From Bacteroidota bacterium (GTDB taxonomy: Bacteria; Bacteroidota; Bacteroidia; Cytophagales; Cyclobacteriaceae), in assembly GCA_018267285.1 (NCBI GenBank), contig JAFDYU010000004.1, positions 22,399 to 86,398 on the forward strand: DNA of 64,000 nt, given 5' to 3'. The position numbers and the translations under genes were made by a program. The first letter of the stretch is position 1. The number at the start of each line of letters is the position of its first letter. Shown here piece after piece: positions 1 to 8,453 of this stretch. Below the pieces are notes generated by a model, which saw only the letters and a list, made by a program, of their open reading frames with translations, was not told where the DNA came from and made no database searches.

Positions 1-76
1 GATGACCACGCGTGGCCAGTCCTTTGATCTTGCCTTTTTGCATCTTCCTGAATTTCGTTCGCTTCGGTTGTAACAT
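1..76 (-). CDS. rplP: 50S ribosomal protein L16, N-terminal fragment
   Basis: Only the first 25 codons lie in the window; the gene continues past base 1. The reverse-strand reading starts at the ATG complementary to 74-76 and gives MLQPKRTKFRKMQKGK followed by IKGLATRGH, the typical start of bacterial L16, which sits near the peptidyl transferase centre and the A site. It follows rpsC by 27 bases, the conserved S10-operon order (rpsC-rplP). Confidence 0.93.
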   Translation of the reverse strand, partial: MLQPKRTKFRKMQKGKIKGLATRGH

Positions 77-103
77 GATTGCTACCTTAAATCTTTAAAA
101 AAA

Positions 104-916
104 TTATTTTTTTGTTCTACGGCCTTCACCTCTCTCGCCCCGGTCTTGTCTTTCGTGGCGGCCACCGCGATCATCTCTACGATCGCCTCTCCCTCCACCT
201 CTTCTTCTTTCGCCACCACTTGGTGCGCCACCTTTGCCTTCGTTACCGCCTGCATTGGTTACCATTCCTACGTTAGGCGATAAGTCGCGCTTGCCGTAAA
301 CTTCACCCTTAAAAATCCATACTTTAATACCGATTTTGCCATACACGGTTTGAGCTTCGGATATTGCGTAATCGATGTCGGCACGGAGGGTGTGCAAGGG
401 TATGCGTCCTTCTTTATATTGTTCGGTACGGGCCATATCGGCACCGGCCAAACGACCCGACAATTTTACTTTGATACCTTCAGCACCTACGCGCATGGTT
501 GAAGCAATTGCCTGCTTCATAGCCCTACGGTACGAAATCCTGGCTTCTAATTGTTGTGCAATGGATTCGCCTACCAATTTCGCATCCAACTCGGGGCGCT
601 TAATTTCAAAGATGTTGATTTGAACATCTTTATTGGTAAGCTTTTTTAATTCTTCTTTTATCTTATCAACCTCGGTGCCGCCTTTTCCGATCACTACCCC
701 CGGGCGTGCCGTGTGGATGGTTAACGTGATTCTTTTCAACGTGCGTTCGATCACCACTTTAGAGATACCTCCTTTTTGAATACGGGCATCCACGTACTTT
801 CTGATTTTGTGGTCTTCGACCAGTTTATCCGAAAACGTGCTGCCTCCAAACCAACTGGAGTCCCATCCGCGAACGATGCCTAACCTAAGGCCTACCGGGT
901 TAATTTTTTGTCCCAT
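104..916 (-). CDS. rpsC: 30S ribosomal protein S3 with Arg/Gly-rich tail
   Basis: S3 of the small-subunit head, at the mRNA entry channel. The start [13 protein letters not shown] is canonical, and the type-2 KH domain carries the GVVIGKGG loop near residue 75. The conserved core ends near residue 220 ([11 protein letters not shown]). It is followed by about 50 residues rich in Arg, Gly, Asp and Glu ([16 protein letters not shown] and similar), so the protein is 270 residues against about 233 in E. coli. Low-complexity S3 tails are, to my knowledge, seen in other Bacteroidota; their function is unknown. The ATG touches the rplV stop, suggesting translational coupling. Confidence 0.97.
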   Translation of the reverse strand: MGQKINPVGLRLGIVRGWDSSWFGGSTFSDKLVEDHKIRKYVDARIQKGGISKVVIERTLKRITLTIHTARPGVVIGKGGTEVDKIKEELKKLTNKDVQINIFEIKRPELDAKLVGESIAQQLEARISYRRAMKQAIASTMRVGAEGIKVKLSGRLAGADMARTEQYKEGRIPLHTLRADIDYAISEAQTVYGKIGIKVWIFKGEVYGKRDLSPNVGMVTNAGGNEGKGGAPSGGERRRGGGRGDRRDDRGGRHERQDRGERGEGRRTKK

Positions 917-1389
917 TATTCGTTAGTTTCTTTAACTGCTTTTGTTTTTTTTCCTGTCTTGGCTTCAGCCGGCATCCGGTCTACCACCAACGTCACGTGA
1001 TTCGAGCGTTTCCTTACACGATGAGCCCGTCCCTGAGGAGCAGGTCTTAGCCGCTTAAGTATCCGGCCACCGTCAACAAAAACTTCTTTTACATATAAGT
1101 CGGCCTCTTCCAGTTTTACGTCCGAATTTTTGGTTTCCCAGTTGTTAATGGCCGACAACAAAAGTTTTTCCATTTTAGCGGAAGGATGCTTTGCATCGTA
1201 CTTCAGGATGTTGAGTGCTCTGCTTACCCGCTCACCACGAATCAAATCGGCAATCAATCTCATTTTGCGTGGAGATGATGGCGAGTTGTGGAGATAGGCT
1301 GTAGCCGGGCCCGACTTAGCAGCGGCTTTAATAGCTGCCAGTTTCTCTCTTTTTACAACCGATCGTTTTGTTTTCTTTTCCGTTTCCAT
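916..1389 (-). CDS. rplV: 50S ribosomal protein L22 with N-terminal extension
   Basis: L22 lines the nascent-peptide exit tunnel. The conserved body begins near residue 30 ([20 protein letters not shown]), with the tunnel beta-hairpin region around [21 protein letters not shown]. The protein is 157 residues against 110 in E. coli; about 28 Lys-rich residues are added at the N terminus and a Lys-rich tail at the C terminus. The first ATG gives the extension; no better internal ATG lies close to the conserved block. It lies between rpsS (13 bases upstream) and rpsC (1-base overlap), the standard order. Confidence 0.96.
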   Translation of the reverse strand: METEKKTKRSVVKREKLAAIKAAAKSGPATAYLHNSPSSPRKMRLIADLIRGERVSRALNILKYDAKHPSAKMEKLLLSAINNWETKNSDVKLEEADLYVKEVFVDGGRILKRLRPAPQGRAHRVRKRSNHVTLVVDRMPAEAKTGKKTKAVKETNE

Positions 1390-1402
1390 TTTCAGCTATA
1401 AA

Positions 1403-1684
1403 TTATTTTGCTGCTTCGGCTTTGTTATTTCCTGAGTGGCCTTTGAAAGTGCGTGTGGGTGCAAACTCACCTAACTTATGGCCCACCATATTTTCGGTTA
1501 CATACACCGGGATAAATTTGTTTCCGTTGTGAACGGCAAATGTAAACCCAATGAGATCGGGGGTGATTGTACTTCTGCGCGACCAGGTTTTGATCACTGA
1601 TTTCTTACCTGCTTGCTCCATCACTTGCACTTTTTTGAGCAAGCGGCTGTCGAGGTATGGACCTTTTTTAACTGACCTTCCCAT
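1403..1684 (-). CDS. rpsS: 30S ribosomal protein S19
   Basis: S19 of the 30S head contacts S13 and the inter-subunit bridge. All 93 residues fit the family: [19 protein letters not shown] at the start, then the [23 protein letters not shown] and [18 protein letters not shown] blocks. Its ATG overlaps the rplB stop by one base, as is common in this operon. Confidence 0.97.
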   Translation of the reverse strand: MGRSVKKGPYLDSRLLKKVQVMEQAGKKSVIKTWSRRSTITPDLIGFTFAVHNGNKFIPVYVTENMVGHKLGEFAPTRTFKGHSGNNKAEAAK

Positions 1685-2508
1685 TATTTTTTCCTTCTAG
1701 CAATGATTAAACCATCCGAATATTTCTTAGGGTGACGGGTTTTCTTACCCTTTGCCAACAAGCCCTTACGCGAACGCGGGTGACCGCCTGAAGCACGCCC
1801 TTCGCCTCCACCCATGGGGTGGTCAACAGGGTTCATGGCAACACCACGTGTACGAGGGCGGATACCGCGCCAACGCGAACGTCCGGCCTTCCCAACCTTT
1901 TCATTCATGTGCTCAGCGTTAGAAACTGCTCCAACAACGGCCATGCAGTTAACCAACACATTACGCATTTCACCCGAAGGCATACGCAGTGTTGCATACT
2001 CGCCTTCGCGTGCCACAAGCTGTACAAAAGAACCTGCACTGCGTGCAAACGATGCGCCTTTTCCGGGCTTCACCTCCACATTGTGAACGATAGTACCTAC
2101 CGGTATTTTGGCCAACGGCAATGCGTTGCCAACCTCCGGTGCTACTTCAGGGCCTGAGATAAGCGTCTGCCCAACTTTAATTCCTTGTGGAGCTACAATG
2201 TATGATTTGAATCCATCGGCATAGTACAATTTTGCCACACGTGCCGTGCGGGTAGGATCGTACTCGATCGATTTTACTACTGCTGGAACTCCAAATTTAT
2301 CGCGTTTAAAATCGATTAGGCGAAGCTTTTGCTTATGGCCTCCACCGATGTAGCGCATTGTCATATGGCCTTGGCTGTTGCGGCCACCGGTCTTCTTTAA
2401 TGTAACTACCAGCGATTTTTCAGGGCGCGATTCCGTGATGTCGTCAAATCCAGGGGAAAGCCTGTGACGAGTGCCCGGGGTTACTGGTTTTAATTTCTTC
2501 ATTGCCAT
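1684..2508 (-). CDS. rplB: 50S ribosomal protein L2
   Basis: Primary 23S rRNA-binding protein required for subunit joining and peptidyl transfer. It has 274 residues, the usual size. The signature block near the C terminus ([18 protein letters not shown]) contains the conserved His of the peptidyl-transferase-proximal loop. The N-terminal OB-like and SH3-like domains are intact. A 28-base gap separates it from rplW upstream, and it overlaps rpsS by one base downstream. Confidence 0.97.
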   Translation of the reverse strand: MAMKKLKPVTPGTRHRLSPGFDDITESRPEKSLVVTLKKTGGRNSQGHMTMRYIGGGHKQKLRLIDFKRDKFGVPAVVKSIEYDPTRTARVAKLYYADGFKSYIVAPQGIKVGQTLISGPEVAPEVGNALPLAKIPVGTIVHNVEVKPGKGASFARSAGSFVQLVAREGEYATLRMPSGEMRNVLVNCMAVVGAVSNAEHMNEKVGKAGRSRWRGIRPRTRGVAMNPVDHPMGGGEGRASGGHPRSRKGLLAKGKKTRHPKKYSDGLIIARRKK

Positions 2509-2536
2509 GACTGACCTTAATTAGGGTTGTCTTAAA

Positions 2537-2824
2537 TTATACGTTGCTATAAAAATCTATTACTTCGCCTTCGGCCAAGGTTACAATTGCCTTCTTGTAA
2601 TTGGGCTTGCGACCCACCAACGTTCCGGCTTTTGTAAAGCGCGACTTCTTCTTACCCAACACATTAATTGTGTTTACTTTCTTCACGTTTACACCGTAAA
2701 TTTTCTCTACGGCATTTTTGATTTCAATTTTGTTGGCCGTGCCCTCAACAATGAAACCATATCTGCCTTTCTCATTGAGAGCAGAAATTTTTTCGGTAAC
2801 CAATGGGCTTTTTAAAATACTCAT
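2537..2824 (-). CDS. rplW: 50S ribosomal protein L23
   Basis: Exit-tunnel protein that docks trigger factor and SRP. It has 95 residues, starting MSILKSPLVTEKISALNEKGRYGF. The conserved KIEIKNAVEKIYGVNVKKVNT block and the RFTKAGTLVGRKPNYKKAIVTL extension are present. The gene starts 2 bases after the rplD stop, in the normal order rplC-rplD-rplW-rplB. Confidence 0.97.
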   Translation of the reverse strand: MSILKSPLVTEKISALNEKGRYGFIVEGTANKIEIKNAVEKIYGVNVKKVNTINVLGKKKSRFTKAGTLVGRKPNYKKAIVTLAEGEVIDFYSNV

Positions 2825-2826
2825 GG

Positions 2827-3459
2827 TTATTTATGATTTAACAGGTTACTTACTTTTTCTACAGCGCTTTCGGCCAAAATCAAATGATCGGCATGGAGCA
2901 CATCATACGTGTTGATCTGTGAAGCCGTGATCACTTTGGCATGCTGAAGGTTTCTGCCTGAAAGCGACACATTCCTTGTTGCCTCAGGAAGAACCAACAA
3001 CGTCTTTTTATCGCCCAACGACAGCGACTTGAGCATGCCGAGGTATTGCTTTGTCTTAGGGGCTTCAAAGTTGAAATCTTCAACCACGGCAATAGAATTA
3101 TCTTTTGCTTTGTAGCTGAGGGCTGACTTACGGGCCAAGTCTTTAACTTTTTTATTCAGTTTAAAGGAATAGTCGCGGGGTGTTGGTCCAAAAATCCTAC
3201 CACCACCTTTGAACTGTGGGTTTTTGATATTACCCGCACGTGCACCGCCCGTTCCTTTTTGTTTCTTGATTTTTTTAGATGAGCCTGTGATTTCATTTCT
3301 CTGCTTGGATTTGTGCGTGCCCTGGCGTTGGTTGGCCAGAATACTTTTTACATCCAAATAGATTGCGTGATCGTTGGGCTCAATGCCGAAAACCTCACTT
3401 GCGAGGCTCACGTTGCGTCCGGTTTTTTCACCGCTATGTTTTACAACTGCTACGTCCAT
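2827..3459 (-). CDS. rplD: 50S ribosomal protein L4
   Basis: L4 contributes a long loop to the exit-tunnel constriction. In E. coli it also represses the S10 operon by binding the leader; nothing here shows that for this organism. The 210 residues include the [20 protein letters not shown] and [19 protein letters not shown] loop typical of L4. It overlaps rplC by one base and is followed 2 bases later by rplW. Confidence 0.97.
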   Translation of the reverse strand: MDVAVVKHSGEKTGRNVSLASEVFGIEPNDHAIYLDVKSILANQRQGTHKSKQRNEITGSSKKIKKQKGTGGARAGNIKNPQFKGGGRIFGPTPRDYSFKLNKKVKDLARKSALSYKAKDNSIAVVEDFNFEAPKTKQYLGMLKSLSLGDKKTLLVLPEATRNVSLSGRNLQHAKVITASQINTYDVLHADHLILAESAVEKVSNLLNHK

Positions 3460-4091
3460 TACTTCTGAAGGATTATCGTTGAATTCTTTGCGCCCGGCAC
3501 AGAGCCGCTCACAAGAATAATATTTTGATCTGCTAATATTTTAACCACCTTCAAGTTGGTGTTCTTCACACGTTCGCTGCCCATGCGGCCCGGCAAACGT
3601 TTTCCTTTAATAACACGCGAGGCAAAAGAGGCATTACCCATTGAGCCCGGTGCGCGGAGGCGGTTATGCTGGCCGTGCGTTTGGCCACCCACTCCGCTAA
3701 ATCCATGGCGCTTTACAACACCCTGAAACCCTTTACCTTTTGATGTGCCCACGGCATCCAGAAAATCACCTTCTACAAATACATCATTAACTTTTATTTC
3801 CTTACCCATTTCAATGAGGGAGGTAAATTCATCGCTGAAATCACGGAACTCCACTACATTTCTTTTAGGTGTGGTGTTGGCCTTCTTAAAATGACCCACC
3901 ATTGCACCTGGGGTGTTTTTCTCCTTCTTCTCTCCAAAAGCCAGTTGCACTGCTTTATATCCATCAGACTCTTGCGTTTTCACTTGCGTTACAACACAAG
4001 GCCCTGCCTCGATAACAGTAACTGCCATGTTTTGGCCATCCGGGCCGAAAACACTGGTCATTCCTACTTTACGTCCTAATATTCCAGGCAT
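3459..4091 (-). CDS. rplC: 50S ribosomal protein L3
   Basis: Early-assembling 23S-binding protein near the peptidyl transferase centre. It has 210 residues, starting [19 protein letters not shown]. The conserved central loop includes [15 protein letters not shown] and [17 protein letters not shown]. It is the first gene of the operon here: the usual rpsJ (S10) is not upstream, and the next gene on the same strand is moaC. A good promoter lies 63 bases upstream. Confidence 0.97.
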   Translation of the reverse strand: MPGILGRKVGMTSVFGPDGQNMAVTVIEAGPCVVTQVKTQESDGYKAVQLAFGEKKEKNTPGAMVGHFKKANTTPKRNVVEFRDFSDEFTSLIEMGKEIKVNDVFVEGDFLDAVGTSKGKGFQGVVKRHGFSGVGGQTHGQHNRLRAPGSMGNASFASRVIKGKRLPGRMGSERVKNTNLKVVKILADQNIILVSGSVPGAKNSTIILQK

Positions 4092-4153
4092 AATTGAAAC
4101 CTATTTTGCTGATTTTAAGCCAGTTTGGGGGTTTTCTCCCGCAAAAAGGACTG

Positions 4154-4183
4154 CAAAGATAGGAACTAAAGTGAAGCTAACAA
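4154..4183 (-). promoter_or_regulatory. Promoter of the ribosomal protein operon (rplC onward)
   Basis: Read on the minus strand, TTG (complement of 4181-4183), then a 19-base spacer, then TATCTTTG (complement of 4154-4161). This matches the Bacteroidota sigma-ABfr consensus TTG-N19-TAnnTTTG exactly. Transcription would start near 4148, leaving a leader of about 55 bases before rplC. The leader has a small G-run/C-run hairpin (about 4127-4140) that could serve regulation, but it is too weak to assign. Confidence 0.8.
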
Positions 4184-4219
4184 GTGCAGGATAAAAAAAA
4201 TCCTAAACCATACACTAGG

Positions 4220-4705
4220 CTATTGTGGCTCCTTACGGGAATAGTTGGTTTTTCCCCCTGATTTTGACATTAATTTGATCCGCCCTATGATAATATCGTG
4301 CGAAAGTGCTTTGCACATATCATAAACAGTGAGAGCCGCAACCGAAACAGCAACAAGCACTTCCATTTCGGCACCGGTCTTTGAAGTTACTTTAACGGAT
4401 GAGTCAATTATGACGTGATTTTTTTTCAGAGCTATTTTTACCTGACAATCTTCTGTAAATAAAGGATGGCACAGGGGAATCAATTCAGATGTTTTTTTTG
4501 CGGCCATTACTCCGGCAACTATCGCAGTTTGAAATACGCTGCCTTTTTTTGTAACCAACTCATTATTGACAATGGCGTTCAAAACTTCATTAGGCAAAAA
4601 GACCTCAGCCCGTGCTGTGGCTGTTCGGGTGGTGATTTTTTTTTTTGATACATCTACCATGGCAGGCATACCCGATCGATCAATATGGCTGAGTTTTTTC
4701 TTCAT
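4220..4705 (-). CDS. moaC: Cyclic pyranopterin monophosphate synthase MoaC
   Basis: MoaC converts the product of MoaA into cyclic pyranopterin monophosphate in molybdenum cofactor synthesis. The 161 residues carry the family hallmarks: MVDVSKKKITTRTATARAEV near the N terminus, IPLCHPL, and the KTGAEMEVLVAVSVAALTVYDMCKA block ending with the substrate-binding MCKA region. Codons for S-K-K-K-I contain an uninterrupted run of 11 A (4636-4646), a possible slippage site. It is divergent from moeA, with 30 bases between starts. moaA, moaD and moaE are not in the window. Confidence 0.95.
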   Translation of the reverse strand: MKKKLSHIDRSGMPAMVDVSKKKITTRTATARAEVFLPNEVLNAIVNNELVTKKGSVFQTAIVAGVMAAKKTSELIPLCHPLFTEDCQVKIALKKNHVIIDSSVKVTSKTGAEMEVLVAVSVAALTVYDMCKALSHDIIIGRIKLMSKSGGKTNYSRKEPQ

Positions 4706-4735
4706 ACCTTAGGCATTAACAAAAATACAAATTCA

Positions 4736-5926
4736 ATGGTCAGTGTGGCAGAGGCAGAAGAAATTATTCAACAGCAATTATTCAAACCTCTTATTTCATC
4801 CGTTGCACTCTTCCATGCAAACCAAAAAATTCTTGCTGAAGAAATAGTTGCCGACCGAGATTTGCCGCCCTTCGACCGCGTTACGATGGATGGGATTGCC
4901 GTTGCCTATTTGGCCTTTGAGCACGGAGCTAAGGAGTTTGTAATCGAAAATTTGCAGTCGGCCGGAAGCCCTAGGAAAAAGTTGGTGGATGAAAAAAAAT
5001 GTATCGAAGTGATGACGGGTGCCCCCTTGCCAAGCGGAACGGATACGGTGATACCTTATGAAAACCTAAACATAAAAGACAAAACTGCTTTTGTTTTGGA
5101 TGAACGGATTTCAAAAAATCAAAACGTGCATCGGCAGGGCCTCGATGCAAAAACCGGTGATGTACTATTGAATACGGGAACTAAACTGTCGCCTGCAGAA
5201 ATTGCGGTGCTCGCATCGGTTGGGAAATCACAAATCAAAATTTTTAAAACTCCTAAAGCTGCCGTGATTTCTACGGGCGATGAACTGGTTGATGTTGACC
5301 AAACCCCGCTCCCGCATCAAATCAGAAAATCAAACAGTTATGCGCTGGTGTCGGCTTTGAATGAACTGGGCTGTGAAGCCGACTCTTATCATTTAAAAGA
5401 CGATGAAGCTGAATTGACAAAAAATTTAAAATCGATTCTAGAAAAATACGAGCTCATCGTTCTTTCGGGTGGAGTTTCGAAAGGCAAGTTCGACTTTGTG
5501 CCGAACGTTTTGGAATCACTCAGAGTGAAAAAAATATTTCATGGCGTGAGCCAGCGGCCGGGTAAACCGATGTGGGTTGGTGTCTCCAACAAAAATTTTG
5601 TGTTCGCTTTGCCGGGCAACCCCGTTTCTACGTTGATGTGTTTTCATCGCTATGTGAAACCGTGGCTTCAGAAAAGTTTTGGCGAAAAATTAAAAACACA
5701 AACCGCCATTCTTGCCAGTGATTTTTCATTTGCACCCCAACTCACTTATTTCCTTCAGGTGAAAATCGAAAACGAAAATGGAAAACTGATGGCGCATCCC
5801 CATGTCGGTGGCGGCTCCGGTGATTTTGCCAACCTCAAAGAAGTAGATGGGTTTTTGGAATTACAGATAAATCAAACCCATTTTGAAAAAGGATCTGCTT
5901 TTCAATTTATTCCGTTGCGACAGTAA
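4736..5926 (+). CDS. moeA: Molybdopterin molybdenumtransferase MoeA
   Basis: MoeA inserts molybdate into adenylylated molybdopterin, the last common step of cofactor assembly. I chose the ATG at 4736 because family members start M-x-S-V-x-E-A. An upstream in-frame ATG at 4685 would add 17 unrelated residues and overlap moaC. Visible motifs are LPPFDRVTMDGIAV near residue 60, the MPT-binding domain with STGDELVDV and SGGVSKGKFDFVP, FALPGNPVS, and a C-terminal beta domain ending GGGSGDFANLKEVDGFLEL. Length is 396 residues, normal for the family. The molybdenum hydroxylase at 14952-17111 is a plausible client. Confidence 0.95.
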   Translation: MVSVAEAEEIIQQQLFKPLISSVALFHANQKILAEEIVADRDLPPFDRVTMDGIAVAYLAFEHGAKEFVIENLQSAGSPRKKLVDEKKCIEVMTGAPLPSGTDTVIPYENLNIKDKTAFVLDERISKNQNVHRQGLDAKTGDVLLNTGTKLSPAEIAVLASVGKSQIKIFKTPKAAVISTGDELVDVDQTPLPHQIRKSNSYALVSALNELGCEADSYHLKDDEAELTKNLKSILEKYELIVLSGGVSKGKFDFVPNVLESLRVKKIFHGVSQRPGKPMWVGVSNKNFVFALPGNPVSTLMCFHRYVKPWLQKSFGEKLKTQTAILASDFSFAPQLTYFLQVKIENENGKLMAHPHVGGGSGDFANLKEVDGFLELQINQTHFEKGSAFQFIPLRQ

Positions 5927-5929
5927 ACT

Positions 5930-6085
5930 TTAGAATTTTTTCTTTGGCCTTTCTTTCTGTCCAAATTGAATGGCGTTGTAGTATTTCAGTTTCCGTTTGC
6001 CCTCGGTGGTTTTGTACGCGGGCTTGTTACCACAGCCGCTCAAAATGATTAATGCCGAGACAAAAACTGCAACACACTTTTTCAT
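5930..6085 (-). CDS. Small lipoprotein, unknown function
   Basis: Starting at the ATG complementary to 6083-6085, this reads as a 51-residue precursor. It has a basic start (MKKC), a hydrophobic stretch and a lipobox ending L-S-G-C near residue 18, leaving a mature peptide of about 34 residues with KLKYYNAIQFGQKERPKKKF at its end. A longer reading from 6163 would add 26 residues and bury the signal, so I prefer the short one. It ends 3 bases from the moeA stop (convergent). No known domain is recognised. Confidence 0.62.
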   Translation of the reverse strand: MKKCVAVFVSALIILSGCGNKPAYKTTEGKRKLKYYNAIQFGQKERPKKKF

Positions 6086-6182
6086 GCTTTTTTTGCACGA
6101 AGTACTGGATTTAATACATAGGCCGAGAAGCCATAACTTCAAAACCGTATTTTTTGCAGTCAAATGAACTTGGCAGTCGCTT

Positions 6183-6280
6183 ATTGTGACGGTCTTGCGA
6201 TGGCAGCATAGTTTAAGTCAGGTAGGAAAGACCCCGACAGTCACAATTTGGTTAAACTATTTACAACCTGATAATTTGCT
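6183..6280. repeat. Folded intergenic element related to the 20614-20670 repeat
   Basis: Between the small lipoprotein and thiL. ATTGTGAC (6183-6190) is complementary to GTCACAAT (6240-6247). TAGTTTAA (6209-6216) is complementary to TTAAACTA (6252-6259). The two 8-base pairs interlock, the geometry of an H-type pseudoknot. GGTCTT (6191-6196) can extend the first stem with AAGACC, leaving a bulge. The inner part GTCAGGTaGGAAaGACC, plus TTACAACCTGA just downstream, resembles the hairpins at 20614-20670, so this is probably a decayed dispersed repeat. A structured RNA is the alternative. Confidence 0.5.
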
Positions 6281-6305
6281 CTGTGTGCTTATGTCTTTCT
6301 AATCG

Positions 6306-6313
6306 TACTTTTG
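6306..6313 (+). promoter_or_regulatory. -7 element of the thiL promoter
   Basis: TACTTTTG matches TAnnTTTG and lies 14 bases before the thiL ATG at 6328. No TTG is found at the expected distance upstream (nearest at 6276-6278, 27-base spacer), so only the -7 half is supported. It argues for the 6328 start over the in-frame upstream start at 6283. Confidence 0.5.
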
Positions 6314-6327
6314 TCAAAATCTTTTTC

Positions 6328-7356
6328 ATGGAACAAAAGCGCACAGAACTTTCTCAGCTTGGCGAATTCGGATTGATTGAACGGATCAAAAACAATTTTT
6401 CGTTACAAAATCCAACTTCACTCAAAGGCATTGGCGATGATGCTGCGGTGATTAACGCAGGTACGGAAAATCTCCTCGTGAGCACCGACATGCTTCTGGA
6501 AGGAATTCATTTTGATCTCTCGTACATGCCGTTGCAGCATTTGGGCTATAAAGCGGTGGCCGTAAACGTGAGCGACATTGCCGCCATGAACGGCAAACCC
6601 GAACAGATTGTAATTTCGCTTGGGCTGAGCAACCGCTTTTCGCTCGAAGCAGTAGATGCTCTTTACGAAGGAATAAAAACTGCTTGCAAAAATTATGGGG
6701 TAGATCTTGTGGGGGGAGACACTACTTCATCGCCAACCGGATTAGTGATTTCTATTACCGTGATGGGTCGTGCGGCAAAAGATAAAACCGTATTGCGCGG
6801 TGGCGCGAAAGCGAACGACATCATTTGTGTGACGGGAGACTTAGGTGCTGCATTTCTTGGCCTTCAGGTTTTAGAGCGCGAAAAAGAAGTTTTCAAATCA
6901 AACCCGAAGATGCAGCCCGATCTTGAAAAATACGAATACCTCGTTGGCCGGCAATTAAAGCCCGAAGCACGAATGGATATTGTGCATGAGCTGGCCGAAA
7001 AAAATATTGTCCCCACTTCTATGATCGATGTTTCTGACGGGCTGGCGAGCGAATTATTTCACCTCGGGAAAAATTCGAATGTCGGCATCAAAATTTTTGA
7101 AGATAAAATACCCATCGATTCGCAGACGTACGACACGGCCATCGAGTTTAAGATTGACCCCACTACAACCGCGCTCAACGGGGGCGAAGATTACGAACTG
7201 CTTTTCACTATCAACCCTACCGATTTTGAAAAACTGAAAAATCACCCGGATATCCACTTCATTGGCCACACGCACGACAACGCTAAACAAAATGTGATGA
7301 TCTCCAAACAAGGAACAGTTGTGCCGTTGCAAGCGCAGGGATGGAAGCATTTTTAG
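6328..7356 (+). CDS. thiL: Thiamine-monophosphate kinase ThiL
   Basis: Phosphorylates thiamine monophosphate to thiamine diphosphate with ATP. The 342-residue reading from 6328 starts MEQKRTELSQLGEFGLIERI, as family members do. Metal and substrate motifs are KGIGDDAAVI, STDMLLEGIHFDL, LVGGDTTSSPTGLVI and MIDVSDGLASELFHL, with GGEDYELLFTI in the C-terminal half. The starts in the stretch 6283-6327 precede the likely promoter and are rejected. It is apparently monocistronic, and no TPP riboswitch was recognised. Confidence 0.94.
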   Translation: MEQKRTELSQLGEFGLIERIKNNFSLQNPTSLKGIGDDAAVINAGTENLLVSTDMLLEGIHFDLSYMPLQHLGYKAVAVNVSDIAAMNGKPEQIVISLGLSNRFSLEAVDALYEGIKTACKNYGVDLVGGDTTSSPTGLVISITVMGRAAKDKTVLRGGAKANDIICVTGDLGAAFLGLQVLEREKEVFKSNPKMQPDLEKYEYLVGRQLKPEARMDIVHELAEKNIVPTSMIDVSDGLASELFHLGKNSNVGIKIFEDKIPIDSQTYDTAIEFKIDPTTTALNGGEDYELLFTINPTDFEKLKNHPDIHFIGHTHDNAKQNVMISKQGTVVPLQAQGWKHF

Positions 7357-7424
7357 CAGATACATGCTGCAGTCCATCAATAGATAATTTGGTATATTTA
7401 TAGTTGGCTATCTACTTACCCTCT

Positions 7425-8453
7425 ATGTTGCGCTTCAAAAAGCTTCTAACGCTTGGCTCTCTGTTGATGGGCCTTTCGTGCTCCATTGTGAAGGATAGTG
7501 ATGTCACTTCCCTCGATCAATTAAATCAATTAAAGCTCTCCGGCATAGAAATCGTTCAGGATTTAAATACAGCCTCGCCTCAAACCTATTCCGTCAATGT
7601 AACGGACTCGCTTTATCAAACACCCGTTTCCGTACCCATCGACATCAACAATAAGATAAATGGTTCCGTTGTAAAACAAACAACTCTTGAGTGGCCCGTT
7701 TTTTCTAAAACCAAAATGATATTCAGAAGCAAAATTTCATCGGGTGGAATCGAAATCAAAAATTACTTTTATACAAATGGGCGCCCTCGTTCTTCAACCG
7801 TTTATCAAAATAATAAGCTCAAAGAATGGTACTCGTTTTATTATGATATCAACTGGAAGCTGACCAACATTCGATCGAGGGTTTATACATCTATTCCTTC
7901 GGCAGACACAACCATCTACAAAGATTCACTCATTTACAATTCTTCGGGTTACGTTGCCAGCCTGGTTCGCAAATCGCCCACCACTCCTTCCAAGGCAGGT
8001 ACACTAAATCTTTCGTACCAGACCTACTCAAGCAACAGCGCACCGGCATTGGGCGGAAATCCACTCTCGTACAGCGGATACAATTACAGCTACAGTAATT
8101 GCAATTGCCCTAATGGATCAAGTGGCAACTGTTTCGGTGCCAACCTTATGGCAAACAACGGTAGCTTCAATGCGAGGTATATCATTAGCTCGTCTCAAAC
8201 CAGTACCATCATTACACAACTTCAGTTTGAAGACATAAAAAACAACGGAGGAAACTGCGGTGGCTCTAACGGCAGCCCTACCGACTACGACACCTACTAT
8301 TTTCATCCATTGATGTTGCTTCGTGGATTATTTACGCACGGAGACATCTTGCTAAATATCTATGCCGTTGATTGGTGGCAGCCGGGTTCGCCAACCAACA
8401 ACAATCCGAACAAGAATGAGACCGTAACCTTCAATTTTAAGTATGCGAGGTAA
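7425..8453 (+). CDS. Secreted lipoprotein, unknown function
   Basis: Start taken at 7425 (MLRFKKLLTLGSLLMGLSC): basic N terminus, hydrophobic core and a Cys at residue 19 in a lipobox-like G-L-S-C, giving a 342-residue lipoprotein. The mature part is rich in Ser, Asn, Tyr and Thr and contains stretches resembling YD/RHS-type beta repeats (FYYDINWKLTNIRSRVYT, YNSSGYVASLVRKSP). A Cys-rich segment C-N-C-P...C (around residues 225-235) may bind metal or form disulfides. It overlaps the next gene by 11 bases, suggesting cotranscription with the barrel protein and perhaps the WD40-caspase gene. Confidence 0.75.
   Translation: MLRFKKLLTLGSLLMGLSCSIVKDSDVTSLDQLNQLKLSGIEIVQDLNTASPQTYSVNVTDSLYQTPVSVPIDINNKINGSVVKQTTLEWPVFSKTKMIFRSKISSGGIEIKNYFYTNGRPRSSTVYQNNKLKEWYSFYYDINWKLTNIRSRVYTSIPSADTTIYKDSLIYNSSGYVASLVRKSPTTPSKAGTLNLSYQTYSSNSAPALGGNPLSYSGYNYSYSNCNCPNGSSGNCFGANLMANNGSFNARYIISSSQTSTIITQLQFEDIKNNGGNCGGSNGSPTDYDTYYFHPLMLLRGLFTHGDILLNIYAVDWWQPGSPTNNNPNKNETVTFNFKYAR

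Noticed and set aside
6241-6290. Possible TPP riboswitch before thiL (ACAACCTGATAAT looks like part of the aptamer)
   Set aside because: The remaining conserved TPP aptamer segments are absent, and the motif also occurs in the repeat at 20614-20631.
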